From Chaetomium olivaceum (Eukaryota > Ascomycota > Sordariomycetes > Sordariales > Chaetomiaceae), in NCBI GenBank assembly GCA_039881045.1, contig JAYWVB010000094.1, forward strand, positions 1-64,000: a stretch of DNA of 64,000 bases, given 5' to 3'. The notes under the pieces were generated by a model. It saw only the letters and a list, made by a program, of their open reading frames with translations, was not told the origin of the DNA and ran no database searches. Below are positions 9,774 through 22,201 of the stretch, one piece after another. The stretch's first letter is position 1; every line of letters begins with the position of its first letter. The position numbers were made by a program, and so were the translations under genes.

Positions 9774-11658
9774 TTAAAACTCTTCTTTCAAATCCCCCAC
9801 CCACCCCAAAACCTCCCTCTTATCATCGATGACCCTCCCATATTCCAACAACAACCGCAGCACATAAACAGCCATATCCTCCTTCCTCAACACCTTCGCC
9901 GCCCACTCCCTCCCCGCCTCCGCAATCCCCTCCCCAACCTCATCCCTCCCTTCCCCCTCCTTCCCATTCCCAAGAAAATACCCCAAAATCCCCCACCAGT
10001 CCCCAAACCGCCCATCCATCGGCACGAAATGCTTCCACGCCACCAGCCGCGCATCATGCCACTCCCGCCACAGCGTCGCCTTCACGGGGACGCTCGTCGA
10101 CCGCAAAAACCCGAGATAGCGCCCGCTAAACGAATTCCCGTCGATGTCCGGCAGGTACTTGTGCGTGAACTGCTCGGCCATGGGCACGCCCTTGACGGGC
10201 TTGAGGTAGGGCTCTGTGTAGTCGCATGACGGGGAGAAGCCCGTGTTGCCGCAGGCCATTTCTGTTAGGGCGATGTCGGTCGTGCTGGCGATCCAGCCGG
10301 GGAGGTCGGCTTGGGCGGCGGGGGGTAAGGGGTAGTTTTTGTCTGGGAGGGCGAAGTTGATTGGGGGTTTTTCGATTTTGGCGTCGGCTTGGGCTTGGGC
10401 GAGGAGCGTGGGGCTGTTCATGGCGGCGAAGCGGTGGCGCTGGAAGGCGCGCCAGTTATGTTGGGTGTTGAGCCCCCCGGTGGCTACGCCGCGCCAGATG
10501 GCCGAGGCGTGTTTGGAGGCCCAGGGGGTGGAGGCGGCTTCGGCGCCGAAGAAGCGCTTTTCTTCGCTCCAGTAGATAGCCGCTGGGAAGAGGATGTCGT
10601 TGTTGCGGGAGAGTTTGGAGCCACCAAAGACGGGGATTAGTGATTTGGTTGCCGCGACACTGATCGGCTCGACGAAGATGCCTTCGAGCGCTTGTAGATC
10701 GGGCTGGTGGCAGAAGTCGGTGCTGAGGGTATAGTTGGCAACGTAGCCGTTTTTCATATGTTCAAGGCTAAAGGGGCTAGCCATGGAAGGAGGTTTATCG
10801 AATTCAGTAATAACCTCGGCTTGGCGGGCTGGGCTATCAGGCGGGCACCCGCGACGTGCGATAAGCCAGTAGTGTTCTGTCCGGTCAGTGTCTTGCTCTG
10901 GAATGAGTGGTTGAGGTGAACATACTATCACGCTCCCACTGTGCGGACGGCATATCGCTCTCATCCTCCTGAGACGCTTCCCCGATTTGTGTAGTGAAGC
11001 TAGAGACTACACTCTCAACACCGACGAGCCGCCTCGTCTCAGCCGCCTTGTTCATATATGCATCTATGTCCTCCCATGGTACCACCATACGTGGCTCGTC
11101 CATAGGATTTAAAGCAAGGTCCATATCCGGTAGCAGGTGCTCGACAGTCTGGATCAGCTCGAGCCAGATCTGGGTCCAAAACCAATCGCTACTTGTCGAC
11201 GCCTTGCCATCGCGAATCTGGACACGCATGTCAAACTCGCGGGCATCCTTGCGGATCTTGGTGGGCCGGACACCCCAAAACGGTTCCAGATCATGGTAGA
11301 TCTGGTCCCAGAAATCCTCGACGATAATGGCGTCTCGTTCCGTGGCAAACTCGTACCATTTATCGAACCCTGGCGGCGGGTGTCGGCCTCGGCGCTTTCG
11401 GTAGGCGGCGGCGGCGTCTGCGAGGGTTTGCGTCGACTTGGAAAGCTTGGATGCGAACTCGTTCTCAGCGTTCTGTATTAGAGGATCGATGGGGTGCCAG
11501 CTGGCGCCGTGCTTGCGTCCCCATGGTGTTGTGCCAGTCAAGGGCCCGACTAAGAATGCTATTGCGTCCGATTCTGGTAGGAGATAGAAGGTCACCGTCA
11601 ACAAGAGCCCCGCCACAATGAAGCGACGAAACGTTGAGGGCCGGCGGAGGAGTTTCAT
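9774..11658 (-). CDS. Glycosyltransferase family 90 (CAP10-like), Golgi type II membrane protein
   Basis: Two exons, 10926-11658 and 9774-10876, joined over intron 10877-10925 (GTATGT, branch CTGAC, CAG), giving DKHYWLIARRG; 611 aa. An N-terminal signal anchor (FIVAGLLLTVTFYLL) follows a basic MKLLRRPSTFRR, so the ATG at 11658 is preferred over an in-frame ATG at 11742. The lumenal part has the CAP10/GT90 pattern, including AIWRGVATGG, NWRAFQRHRF, DIDGNSFSGRYLGFLRSTS and the following WREWHD. By family it is an O-glycosyltransferase (beta-1,2-xylosyl- or glucosyltransferase-like) acting on surface or capsule-type glycans. The donor and acceptor are not known. It diverges from DOHH. Confidence 0.85.
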
Positions 11659-12489
11659 CTTGCGAGAGTGCTGTGGCCGAGGGGCGGGAGGGGGTTTCGC
11701 GAAATCCCCGAGGCAGTCAGTTGGCGGCGCATGCCCACGCAATCATGCCAATTGCCGTCGGGATCGGTCGGAGTCGAGATTGAGATGGGTATTTAGTACC
11801 TTCTCAGGCGGCCATGCATTAAAGTGCCATAGGATCGGCAATGGCAAAATGAGCGTAGAAGGATTGGAGCCCGCGCAAAGCGCAATGGGAAAAAGAGTTG
11901 GGGTCGCGAGGATGGAGACGGGAGACGGAGGAGCAGTGGTTATGTACCACGTTCAAGCCAGAACAGAACCAACCGACATGGGGAGCCTGGGAACCTGGGG
12001 TACACTCATAAACCTGCGAACTCTCGGTTATTCATGGTGTGCAGTTCAGTTTCCCCATGCAGCGGTTTCGTTTGCCGCCTCGTCCATTGACGGCCGCAGA
12101 TAACCCCGGTTAAACACGCGGTGGAAGCATGTCTGCTCAGGGGAAAGATGATTGGGACGAATCACAAGCCGGTTGGTAGGTACGCGCTTCTACGATTTAG
12201 CGCCTGGCACGCCGCAAGATCACGCACATAACGGGCCGCCCAGCGGCACGGACGTCACACGGGCTTATCGTTATCAGCCAAGAGTGCCCCTCCAAAATTT
12301 CTAACAGCCCCGCGCTCTCCAGCGTGTCTCCGTCGGATGACTGTCGGCTCCTCAGTCCCGTCCCACATTCCACATTCTCATAGAAAAAGGCACAAGCTTC
12401 CTAGGCTCACAACCCTCACCACCAAACAGCCAACCAACCAATCTCACCCAGATCCAGCCCAACACAAAACCAATCCCCCACCAGCAACA
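11659..12489. promoter_or_regulatory. Divergent promoter, GT90 / DOHH
   Basis: About 830 bp. The 100 bp before the DOHH ATG are C/A-rich leader. No TATA box was identified. Confidence 0.45.
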
Positions 12490-13602
12490 ATGACCGCCCC
12501 AACAACAACCACCCCCTCGGGGGAGGCCACCACCAGCACCAGCCTCAGCACCATCGCCGCCCTGCGGCACTCCATCGTCACCGAAACCACCCCGCTCCCC
12601 GTCCGTTTCCGCGCGCTCTTCTCCCTCAAGCACGTCGCCGCCACCAACCCGCCCACCTCGCCCGAATCCCTCGCCGCCATCGACGCGATCGCTGCCGGGT
12701 TCGCATCGCCGTCGGCGCTCCTAAAACACGAGCTGGCGTACTGCCTGGGCCAGACGGCGAACGGCGCGGCAATCCCCTACCTGACGGCGGTGCTGGAGGA
12801 TACGGGCGAGGATGCCATGTGCCGGCACGAAGCGGCCGAGGCGCTCGGCGCGTTAGGGAATGTGGCTAGTTTGGAGGTGTTGAAGCGGTTTCGGGATCGG
12901 GAGGGGGAGGAGGTGGTGGTGACGGAGACGTGCGAGCTGGCGGTGGAGAGGATCGAGTGGGAAAATGGGGAGGGGAGGAAGGCGGAGAAGTTGAGGGCCA
13001 GGTAGGTGCACGCGACACTTTTTGGGTTCAATATTTTGTTGGGGGGGAGGGGGGAGGATAGTTGCTAACTGCTGCTTTACTAATCTAGTGACTTTTCCTC
13101 CGTCGATCCGGCGCCCCCTACGGCTCAGGGCCAGGAGGAGCAATCAGTGGAGGAGCTGGGTAACGCCCTGATGGATACGACCCTGCCTCTCTTCAAGAGG
13201 TACCGCGCCATGTTCGCTCTGCGCGACTTGGCGTCGCCGCCCGACCTTCCCACCGCCGTTCCTGCCGTTCTTGCCCTGGCCAAGGGGCTCGCCGATTCCT
13301 CCGCCCTATTTCGCCACGAAATCGCCTTTGTTTTTGGTCAACTAGCGCACCCAGCGTCCATTCCTGCGCTCACGGCGGCCCTGAGTAACACTGAGGAGGC
13401 TAGCATGGTCCGGCACGAGGCTGCTGAGGCGCTTGGCAGCCTCGGAGACGAGGAGGGCGTCGAGGAGACCCTAAAGAAGTTCCTGCACGATAAGGAGGCA
13501 GTCGTTCGCGAGAGTGTAATCGTGGCGCTGGATATGGCCGAGTACGAAAAGAGTAACGAGACCGAGTACGCGTTAATTCCGGAGGTGCAGGGGACTGCTT
13601 AG
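12490..13602 (+). CDS. lia1: Deoxyhypusine hydroxylase
   Basis: Completes hypusine on eIF5A by hydroxylating deoxyhypusine; a di-iron HEAT-repeat enzyme. Exons 12490-13001 and 13089-13602, intron 13002-13088 (GTAGGT...CTAG), 341 aa. The four iron-ligand His-Glu pairs are visible in two symmetrical halves: KHELAYCLGQ and RHEAAEALG in the first, RHEIAFVFGQ and RHEAAEALG in the second. The intron falls in the variable linker between the halves. The ATG at 12490 is preceded by an A/C-rich leader; an in-frame ATG at 12337 is possible but adds a poor leader-like peptide. It converges on RPA12 with 121 bp between stop codons. Confidence 0.95.
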
Positions 13603-13723
13603 GTTGGGCTGTATTTTGGCGTTGGGGTCTTAAAAGGTAAATACCATTCAGGTAGCACAGGAGCTCGGTATAGATCGCTGGGATCGGATTTCGGAAATCA
13701 TTGTCGTTGTATGACCATGGGCC

Positions 13724-14200
13724 TCAGTTGTTCATAGCCCATCTGGATCCCGTTAGCAAAGCGCCAGAGACGCAATCCCAGCATCCCGCACCTTTCGCCA
13801 CAATCACAGTTGTAAATAATGGTAGAGCCTTCATCGGCACTCCTCTGTTGCACCTCGGAGTACCGTATCCCGGTCTTGCCGCACTTCGGGCACTCGGTAT
13901 TCGAATCGATGCGCTCTGTTTGCACCTTGTGCCTTTCGACGGTCTGAACAATTGAAAGTTTCTGCCGTAGTGCCGAAGGGAAGTCAGATGGTTTCGTTCT
14001 TGTGGTCACCGTCTTCCATGGGTGATCTATAAAAGTTAGAAATCCTCCTCCCTCGATGATTCTTCAATTCAACCTCCAGACTAACCTCTATTTTCCGCTC
14101 CGCAGCAGTCGCAATGGAGGATGTTCTTCTCACTGCCCATAGACGCAGGCAGAAGATTGCCGCAGTCAGTGCAAAAGATTAGGGAGCCAATTGCGGCCAT
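13724..14200 (-). CDS. rpa12: DNA-directed RNA polymerase I subunit Rpa12
   Basis: A Pol I subunit for rRNA transcription, RNA cleavage and termination. Three exons: 14086-14200, 13792-14026 and a 19-nt last exon 13724-13742; introns 14027-14085 and 13743-13791 (GTGCGG, branch CTAAC, CAG). Product 122 aa, the usual length. The N-terminal zinc ribbon is CTDCG...CDCCG; the C-terminal TFIIS-type ribbon is CPKCGKTG...YNCDCGERW, with the Pol I/II-typical RSADEGST loop carrying the acidic DE pair. Without the last splice the frame would run on with unrelated residues, so the 19-nt exon, which completes ERW, is well supported. Divergent from SCC2. Confidence 0.93.
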
Positions 14201-14733
14201 TTTGTCGTTATTTTAAGTTGTGAGAGTCCTGCTCAGACAAATTCGATGTTAACTAAAAGGTTCACCAAACAAATCGAGTGGAATTCTTGCGCAAGAGCGC
14301 GCCTGCCAGAAAATTTAGCGGGGCCTGCCGCACCCCGACAGCGAAGCACGGGCCATGCGTACCCCAAAACCCGAGAGGCTCATTGGGTCGAAAAAGGGTT
14401 GGCTGCTTGGCGGTCCGCTTGGCAGTGCAAGGCTGCCTGCTGTGGTGGACCCTAGCCCGGTTGCGGTTGAGAGAGACTTCGACAACCATCTCGGAACATT
14501 TCTTCGACAGAACACCAAACGCAGACATCGACGGCGGCCGTATGTCCGACAGCACAGGACAAAGGGAATAATAGGGTCAGGGGATTGCCGCATGGATACA
14601 ACAGTGCCCAGCATCTAGCTACCACTTTCGAGCGCCGAACGAGGAGATTGGTTGGGTCGAGCCAAGTACCGGGCGAAGTCCAGAGACTCCAACGACCATG
14701 TCCCGTCCTCGACTGTGATCCGTCCTTTTCACG
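14201..14733. promoter_or_regulatory. Divergent promoter, RPA12 / SCC2
   Basis: 533 bp between the two start codons. Small open frames in it lack motifs and are not called. Confidence 0.45.
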
Positions 14734-17700
14734 ATGGCAGACCCGAGGCCAGACATTCATAATGGCCATCCTCACGGCGTTCCGAACCCCGCCCCGCCGG
14801 GCGGGCAGCCGTCACCAGCGATGGGTTTTACGCGACCCTTCACCCTCGACGAAGCACTCCCATACACGCCCTTTTCTTCAATTGTACCCTTCAACTCGGG
14901 TAGGCTGACTTCCACAACCGCGCGTTAAGATTCTAGAGCATATCCAAACTCTAACCCATTTACCTTCGTTTTATAGGCGTACTTCCATCACCATCAATTG
15001 GTTCAGCTACACCGGCGCCGCCACTAACCGACCTCATACCGGGCCACGACTTCGCAACATTAAATCAAGAGGCTGCCGCTCAGAAGCCACCCTCTCGGCG
15101 TCTCCAGCAAGCTGTCAGCCAAGTTCAACATTTACTAGAGCGAGGAAACATTCCCGAGTTGTATGTTATATTTCGATCCGGGCAGGGGTATCGCTAACAT
15201 CCTGAAGCAAGTTTAAGACAGGCCCAAAGACTCCCTCAAGCTCCTCCGATACCCCGAGGCCACCATCGCTTGCCGCCACTCTTAAGCCATTTTCCAAGAT
15301 GGTTCACGATCAGATTTCGATACCCTTCCGGTATCCGACACCCGATACGCCGTCGCTCGCGACAGACGGTCTAGCAAACGCGCTGAGCACGCCAGTTCCG
15401 GCAAAACAGCGCGCCCCAGTTGCACAAAAGCCGGTACAGCCCAAACAGCAACAGAGCCCCGTAACGCCAATTCATCGGCAGGCGCATGCTCACAACAAAG
15501 CGCGGTTCGAGATTGTCTTGCCGACGAAGACTCAGCTTGAAGCCGCAGCCGCGGCGCTCAACGAAAAGGCCGTGGATTCGAAAACCGCCGGCGCGCCGGC
15601 TGCTATCCGGCTCGCTGACATACCGCCGTATCCCCAGCTACAGGTACCACCGTTAGCGTCGCCTCATCCGGTCGACAGTACGGAACAACTGGCCTCAGAT
15701 GTGCCAGCGAAGACCCCATCATCGCAGGCGCTCTCGGCTTCTCAGAAGGCCGCCATATCGATCGAGCTTCCCAGCGCAGCCAAGTTCAACAAAGAGGAGT
15801 ACCAGGTTGTGCCAGATGAACCTGACGAACCAATGAATCTATCGCTGAAAAAGCAGGAGCGGGAAGACATGGACGGCGATGACCTCTATGGAGATAGCCT
15901 AGACATGCGCCAGAGAGCCGATGCGGCTCTACACGAATTGAGGCTCTTCTTACACAACGCGTTCCAAGCTGAAGGTCACGCCCTAGCGCAGCAATACGGT
16001 AACGAGATGGTCATACTCGTGGCGGACAACGAGGCCACCCTCACGGCGGCCGCCCAATCCAAGGCACAAACTCTTCTCGCGAAGGCTATTTCACTAAACT
16101 GCTACAAGCGTGTCCCACTTGACCATCTTCTTCGTCTCCTCCGGCTCTCGGAGGGTGCGCTCAGGCAGGTCGAGTCACTGGAAATCAAGGTGGACGAGTC
16201 GTGGGGCGCCGCTGAAGCTGAACAGTGGTTTCAACAGCTCCCGCTCCTTGAGATTGCCATGCGGGCGGCACGGACGTCACTAAGGATGATGTGCGGTGAC
16301 CGAGAAGACAAGCAGCTTTACCCGGAAGACGTCATCGAGCGATGCCTTAACTTGTGCAAGCGCCTCATCGACGGCGTCGTCCTGCCTATCGTGGAACTGA
16401 GAAGTACTCAGAACACGGCCGAGTTATTTAGGGCGATATCTTCCAGTAAGAAGAAGATCGTTGCCCTCTTTACGGACTGCCAGAAGCTCTTCTCTCTCAT
16501 GTCAACTTTAATCTCCAAGGTTGACACTTCTGATACCGTTACTAACACGCTGGAGTTTGCGGCCTCGCGCCTCATTTTCATGGAAACGGCCAACGCCGAG
16601 AAGGATTCCGTCATTGACACGCAAAAGTTTGACGGACTCCGCTTGGTTGCCATGGACATGCTTTCGCAGATTTTCCTGCTGAATCCTTCTCAACGCCAAG
16701 GAATCTTCGACGAGATTCTCACCTCCCTGGAGAAGCTTCCTCTCGGAAGGCGGGCGCGGACGTTTAAGCTCGTTGACGGGAACAGTATCCAGCCTGTTTC
16801 CGCCCTCATCATGCGTCTAGTCCAGACGAGTGCTGGAAAAGTGGGCGAGGGCCAGGGTAAAACCCGGCGTGGTATGGTTGCAGAGGATGAACAAGACGTA
16901 AACGGTGACGGCCAGCATGCCGCGCAAGAGTCTTTCACCATTCGTGACGAGGATCATGGCGCTTCACAACATTCTACCGCTATCCAAGAACTTGATAGCG
17001 TTGCAACATCACTATTAGACACCGCCAAAGCCAACGCTTCGTACGTCGTCAAATTCATCGTTAACCGAGCGCTCAAGTCTACCAAATCCGGTGACACGCC
17101 CTACCGGAATCTGCTCGATCTTTTCGTTGAGGACTTCACAACCTGCCTCGACAACCCGGATTGGCCCGCCTCAGAGCTGCTCCTTCGATTGCTCATGGTT
17201 ATGATGGTTAACTTGGTAGAGAACGATAAATCGGGTGTTCCAGCCAAGAACATGGCTCTCGAGCTTCTGGGGAGCATGGGTGCCGCAATCTCCAAACTTC
17301 GTGGTCACGTCAGGAAGGTTGCAAGTGCTTTGGATGCTAGGGAGGCGGATGAACTGGGGATGTTCCTCTCGGAACTTGCAGCCTCGGCCCTGGAGTTGAA
17401 GTCCCGCCCTGAGCACATGGTCGCTTGGACCGGTCCATATCGAGCCACGCTCGAATACCTGGAGAGTCGCTTCTCTGAGGACCCCCACCTGGCGAGCGCT
17501 ATCTCCTTCATCATATCTGATTGGGGCACCAAAGTCTGCCTTTGCTACGACTCCTTTGAGGACGATTTCCGTGAGCGGGATCAAGAGTTGGGCCGGTTGG
17601 CCTACCGCCTTCGGGAAATGGTTCAGGACCGCCGGTGGCTGTCCAACGAATATTCCTTCAAAAACGTCAGAATCAGTCAGGCCAAGCTGTCCTACTCGAT

Positions 17701-20578
17701 TACTCTACTTCGATCTCAGCTCTGCGAGGCCTTTAGCGGTATCTTGAACATCCTCCTGAACTCTATGGCTAGTGACCAGCCGACTGTGAGGAGCAAGAGC
17801 TTGAAGAGCATCAACCAGGTCTTGGAAACCGATCCCTCTATCCTGGATGGCGACTCGGTGGTTGTGCAGCTGATTCTTCGGTGCTCCAACGATTCGTCCA
17901 CTCAAGTCCGCGACTCTGCTCTGGGCCTCATCGGCAAGTGCATCGGCATGCGGCCGGCATTGGAAGAGAGGATGACGGAGACGGTGGTCGACAGGTTCTC
18001 CGATGCCGGTCCGGGTGTACGAAAGCGAGCCATGAAGCTGGCGAAAGACATTTACCTTCGTAACAACAACAGGGTCCTCCGCAGCGCGATCGCTAATGGC
18101 TTACTCCACCGCGTCCAGGACCCGGAAGAGAGTGTTAGAGACCTTGCTCGCCAAGTGATCGAGGAGATTTGGTTCAATCCCTTCCACAGCGGCGAAAACT
18201 CGACAGCGTCTCAAATCTCACTCGCTGAGCATGTTTCTCTCATGGTTCAGACTGTTAAGAGAGGGAATGTTGCCACCGTCCTCGATAAAGTCCTGCAGAC
18301 CCTCTTAGCGCCAGAATCGAAGGCGGCGGCGGCATCCATGGAGGTGTGCACGAAGCTCGTCGCGAGCATGTTCGATCTCGTTGACAATGGCGATTCAAAC
18401 GACCCATCAACCCCATCCGGCCGTGACGTCCTCCAGGTTCTGATGATTTTCGCCAAGGCTGAAGCAAGTCTCTTCACTTTCGAGCAGCTGCGTCTCCTGA
18501 AGCCGCACATTACCAGCATCAGCAGCAGCGAGGATTTGGCTGTCTCCAGGGCAGTAGTGGTCATCTATCGCCGTGTTCTCCCACAACTTTCAAGCGCTCA
18601 CGCCCAATTTCTTGCGGATGTGCGCAAGGAGCTGCTGCCCGTGGTCTCCAAAGTTACCCGGGCTTTGCTTGACGACGTCATGGCGTGCTTGTGGATCATC
18701 AGCACTCTGCTCGAGACGTCGGAGCATCTTGCCCGGTTAGTCCTGTCCAGCTTGAACGCCATTCAGAAACTGCGCATCATGAGCCAAAGAGATCCTCTTG
18801 ACCAGCTCAAGACCCGCCAGTTCGACCGGTACTCGCTCATTGTGGGCATGGCCGGGAAGCACTGCAATCTTGACAGCCACCTGGAACTGTTCAAGAAGGG
18901 GTTTCCCAAGTGGAACGGAGATACCGCATCAAAGCTCATGGTTGATGTCGTGGTGCCTTTCGCTGCCCCTACCCAGCCTCTAGACGTCAGGAAAGCAGCG
19001 CTTGATTCGGTGGGCCTGGTCTGCCAGGCATCGCCGCGGAACTACGTGTCTGCCAATGTCTACACCACGTTCCAGCAGGTATTTGATGATCAGGTTCCGG
19101 CTTTGGAATCGATGATTTTGCGGTCTCTCAAAGAGTTTCTCTTCACCGAGGAGACACGGTCTGAGCAAGCGTCCGAGGCACCTGCTATCAACGGCTCCAA
19201 GTCTGAGAAGAAGCGCGAGCTCACGGTTATTGGCGGCACCAACTACGACGACGTTGCAAGTGCCACTACTCATCGGTTCCTGAGAGAAGTGACCCGCATT
19301 GCTACCTCCACGCAGGATGACCATGCCTTCCTCGCCGTGGAGGTACTTGCCAGCATCAACCGACAGGGTCTGGTGCATCCGAAAGAGACTGGTGTTACAT
19401 TCATCACTCTTGAGACCTCGTCGAACTCTCGCATCTCAGAGCTTGCCTTCCTCGAGCATAAGTCTCTTCACGGAAAGCACGAGACAGTTGTCGAGCGCGA
19501 GTATGTCAAGGCGATACAATCGGCATTTGCGTACCAGCGTGACATTGTTAAGGACCCGCGTGGCGCTACCGCTAATCCGTTTACGCCCAAACTGCATCTA
19601 CTGATGGAGGTGCTCAAGATCAGCAAGTCCAAAAACCGCCAGAAGTTCCTCGAGAAGTTCTGTGCCCAAGTCGACTTTGACATCTCTAAGCTCGACATCT
19701 CGGAGGAGATCCCACCTCACGTGCAGTACTCCCGCTTCATCGTCGAGAACCTCGCGTTCTTTGAGTACGTCACCGTCGGCGAGGTGCACTGCATAATCTC
19801 CGCGATGGAAAAGCTAGTTACCTCGACCGGTGCCACCATCGCCCAGGCCATCGAGTCCGAAGTTTTCCAAGTGCGCATGGACATGATCGAGCCGACACCC
19901 TCCCAACCGCAAGCTCCATCTGAGCTCGCCCAGTCTGGTGGAGAAGGGCAGCTCCCACCGGAGCCCACTCACCCAGAAGTCACCGTCGACCTACCACGCC
20001 TACGCCAGCTCACATCCGGCTCCATGATTCTCCTCGTGCTCTGGGAAGTCCGCACCTACCTACGCCGGCTCTACGGCATGGGCACGACCAACCGTCGCGA
20101 AAGCAAAGCCAAGCTGCAGCCCAAGGACCTGTCCAGGGCCCCCGTCAAGGTCCAGGGCATCGCAGGCGACAAAGTGTGGGAGGAGCTGGCGGCCATCATG
20201 ACCGGGCTCACGGACCGCGGGCGCATGATGGCGACGTGCAAGGCGCTGGTCGAGCTGATGAACGTGGACAAGGAGTTCCTGGTACCAGCGGAGGAGGATG
20301 AGGATCTGGACGCCGACGCCGAGGCGGATCCGCTGGGTCTGGAGAGCGGGCTGGAAGACGATGACATGGCCCCGCCCGTCGGTAGGGGTAGGAAGCGCAA
20401 GGCTCAGGGGAGTGGTGGCGCGGGCCCGAAGAAGAAAAGGGCAAGGTCGAACTCACAGGGGCCTAAGAAGAGAGGGCGGCCGAGGAAGCAGAGTGGTGAG
20501 GCGCTGCAGCAGCCGCAGCCGCAGCAGGGGTTGTTGCAGGATGGGGATGGGGGGTTTGATGAGGGGGGGTGGTTTTGA
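14734..20578 (+). CDS. mis4: Cohesin loading factor Scc2/Mis4 (NIPBL family)
   Basis: Loads cohesin on chromosomes together with Scc4/Ssl3; nuclear. Exons 14734-14899, 14977-15160 and 15208-20578; introns 14900-14976 and 15161-15207 (GTATGT, branch CTAAC, AAG), 1906 aa. The acceptor at 15207 rather than the AG at 15211 is needed for frame. The N-terminal about 250 residues are disordered and Pro-rich. From there on it is alpha-helical HEAT-repeat protein, with segments typical of the Scc2/Nipped-B core such as DSALGLIGKCIGMRP and VRKRAMKLAKDIYLR. The C-terminus has basic signals (GRGRKRKAQ, PKKKRARS), an AT-hook-like KKRGRPRK and a polyQ/Gly tail. The long third exon has no frame break. Confidence 0.93.
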
Positions 20579-21433
20579 GGTTGTTTCTTCTGCGTCGATG
20601 GCGGGCTAAGATGGTTTAGTTTCGTTCGTTTCGTTTCTTTTCGTTTCATTTTCGGGGTTGGGGCAAACCAATCGCTCCTTCGTCTTCCCACGGCGGATAT
20701 TTTACAGGGCGCGTAGCATTACATGGCGTGGCTAGATGGACGGGAGGAAGCTTGCTGGCGTTGGCATTTTACTTTGAGCGCATGGGGCGAAACGGTGGTT
20801 TCCGCCAGGACATAACATACCTACGATATAATCAGGCGCCTGGTAGGCGTTGCTTTCTTTTGCTTTGCTCGGAAGGGCGGTTTGTTAGCAGTCCGACATG
20901 GACGGTGGATGGGCAACTGGCACAATGGCAAAACGGCGTTCTTGGGAGTGATGGGGTGGGTGGAAGAGATGAGGTGGACAAATATGCATCTTTATTTTTC
21001 TTCTTCATGCTACTTTCTATGGAATGTGTTCATCGGGATGAAGCATATTACACTCTCACGATAACATCACTACCGTTGCTCGTTTGAGCGAGAATTCAAC
21101 AAGATGAAGCGTGGCTACCTATTTGAGGTCCATGGGGGGCTGAGGTCATGACATTAGACAACTACCGTCGCCAACACTTATAACACTAGTTCCCATCATC
21201 AGTTCGTTTCTAGACGCCCGATATGTATTGCATGAATCACCAGGCATGGCAAGTGTTCTTTCTCTATGCTAACATTGTTAATAGATTGAGCATAGAGTCT
21301 AAAGAAATAGTAATAGATGAGTTAGAACAGGAAACACGAAATCTTTGGTCGAGATCTCACCCGAGTTCGTGGCCCGGGTCGATGTGGGAGGTCCTTAGGA
21401 TGGGATTCATCAGCACAACTTCAACAATCCACA
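20579..21433. other. Intergenic, SCC2 3' flank
   Basis: 855 bp between SCC2 and the tRNA. A run of TTTCGTTCGTTTCGTTTC-like repeats just after the stop codon probably lies in the 3' UTR. No gene is supported. Confidence 0.45.
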
Positions 21434-21532
21434 GCCCGGTTAGCTCAGCTGGTTAGAGCGTCGTACTAATATAGTTCCTAGCGGCTATACTAAGTAATGC
21501 GAAGGTCAACAGTTCAATCCTGTTACTGGGCA
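21434..21532 (+). tRNA. tRNA-Ile (anticodon AAU) with a 25-nt intron
   Basis: The cloverleaf can be drawn by hand. Acceptor stem GCCCGGT pairs with ACTGGGC, with discriminator A at 21532. D stem GCTC/GAGC. Anticodon stem TCGTA pairs with TGCGA around loop C-T-AAT-A-A. T stem AACAG/CTGTT around TTCAATC. Removing 21472-21496 gives a 74-nt tRNA, and the intron sits at the canonical position after nucleotide 37. Internal A and B boxes are intact. The sequence after the tRNA is T-rich (CATTTCCTTTT), a plausible Pol III terminator. Confidence 0.93.
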
Positions 21533-21969
21533 TTTCCTTTTGCACATTTTTCCTTGGTGATTCTTTTTTTTCTTTACATTCTTTTTCATGTATGTTTTTC
21601 GGGTATCTGATAGTGCTGTTGTTCTCGTTGAACCGCAGGACTTGGTCGCTCACTGCCTTCCAAACTCAGGAGTCACTCGCAAGATCGGTCCAGCGCTTCA
21701 TTCAGGGCGCTCGACGTATGTTCAGAGTGGTTTGTATTCCGCTAGTTATCCCCTATCCCTACCCGACCCGTTGAGTGTCGCAGCCAACCCGTAACCAAGT
21801 TGAGGTATCATAATCATGCATTCAGACATTATGAGATCCCCACTTCCCGTCCCTCTCTCCCTGCATATGCAACCGGCCGACATAACCCAACGTCTTCGAT
21901 CCTATCCATGGCCCCAAAACTAAGACCAATCCAAGTGCTATGTATGCATGTACCCATCATCTCTCGCTC
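21533..21969. other. Intergenic between tRNA and homeobox gene 3' end
   Basis: 437 bp. T-runs follow the tRNA at about 21536-21575. Nothing else was recognised. Confidence 0.4.
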
Positions 21970-22170
21970 TCAAAGCTGGTCCATGGGCATCCCACCCGTG
22001 GCGACCCCCATGAAATCCCCCAAGTCACTAAAGTCAAAATCCATCTGCTGCATCACATCAGCATCCATGGCATTCATCTCCGACGGCGCCGAGAAGTCCA
22101 TCTCCATGGACCCCGCAGCGCTCCCCGTTCCAAACCCCAACCCCAACACCCCATTCCCATCTCCACCGTC

Positions 22171-22201
<31 letters not shown>

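Noticed and set aside
14246..14618. Several overlapping frames of 69-107 codons
   Set aside because: All three phases and both strands are open at once in GC-rich DNA; this is the RPA12/SCC2 promoter.
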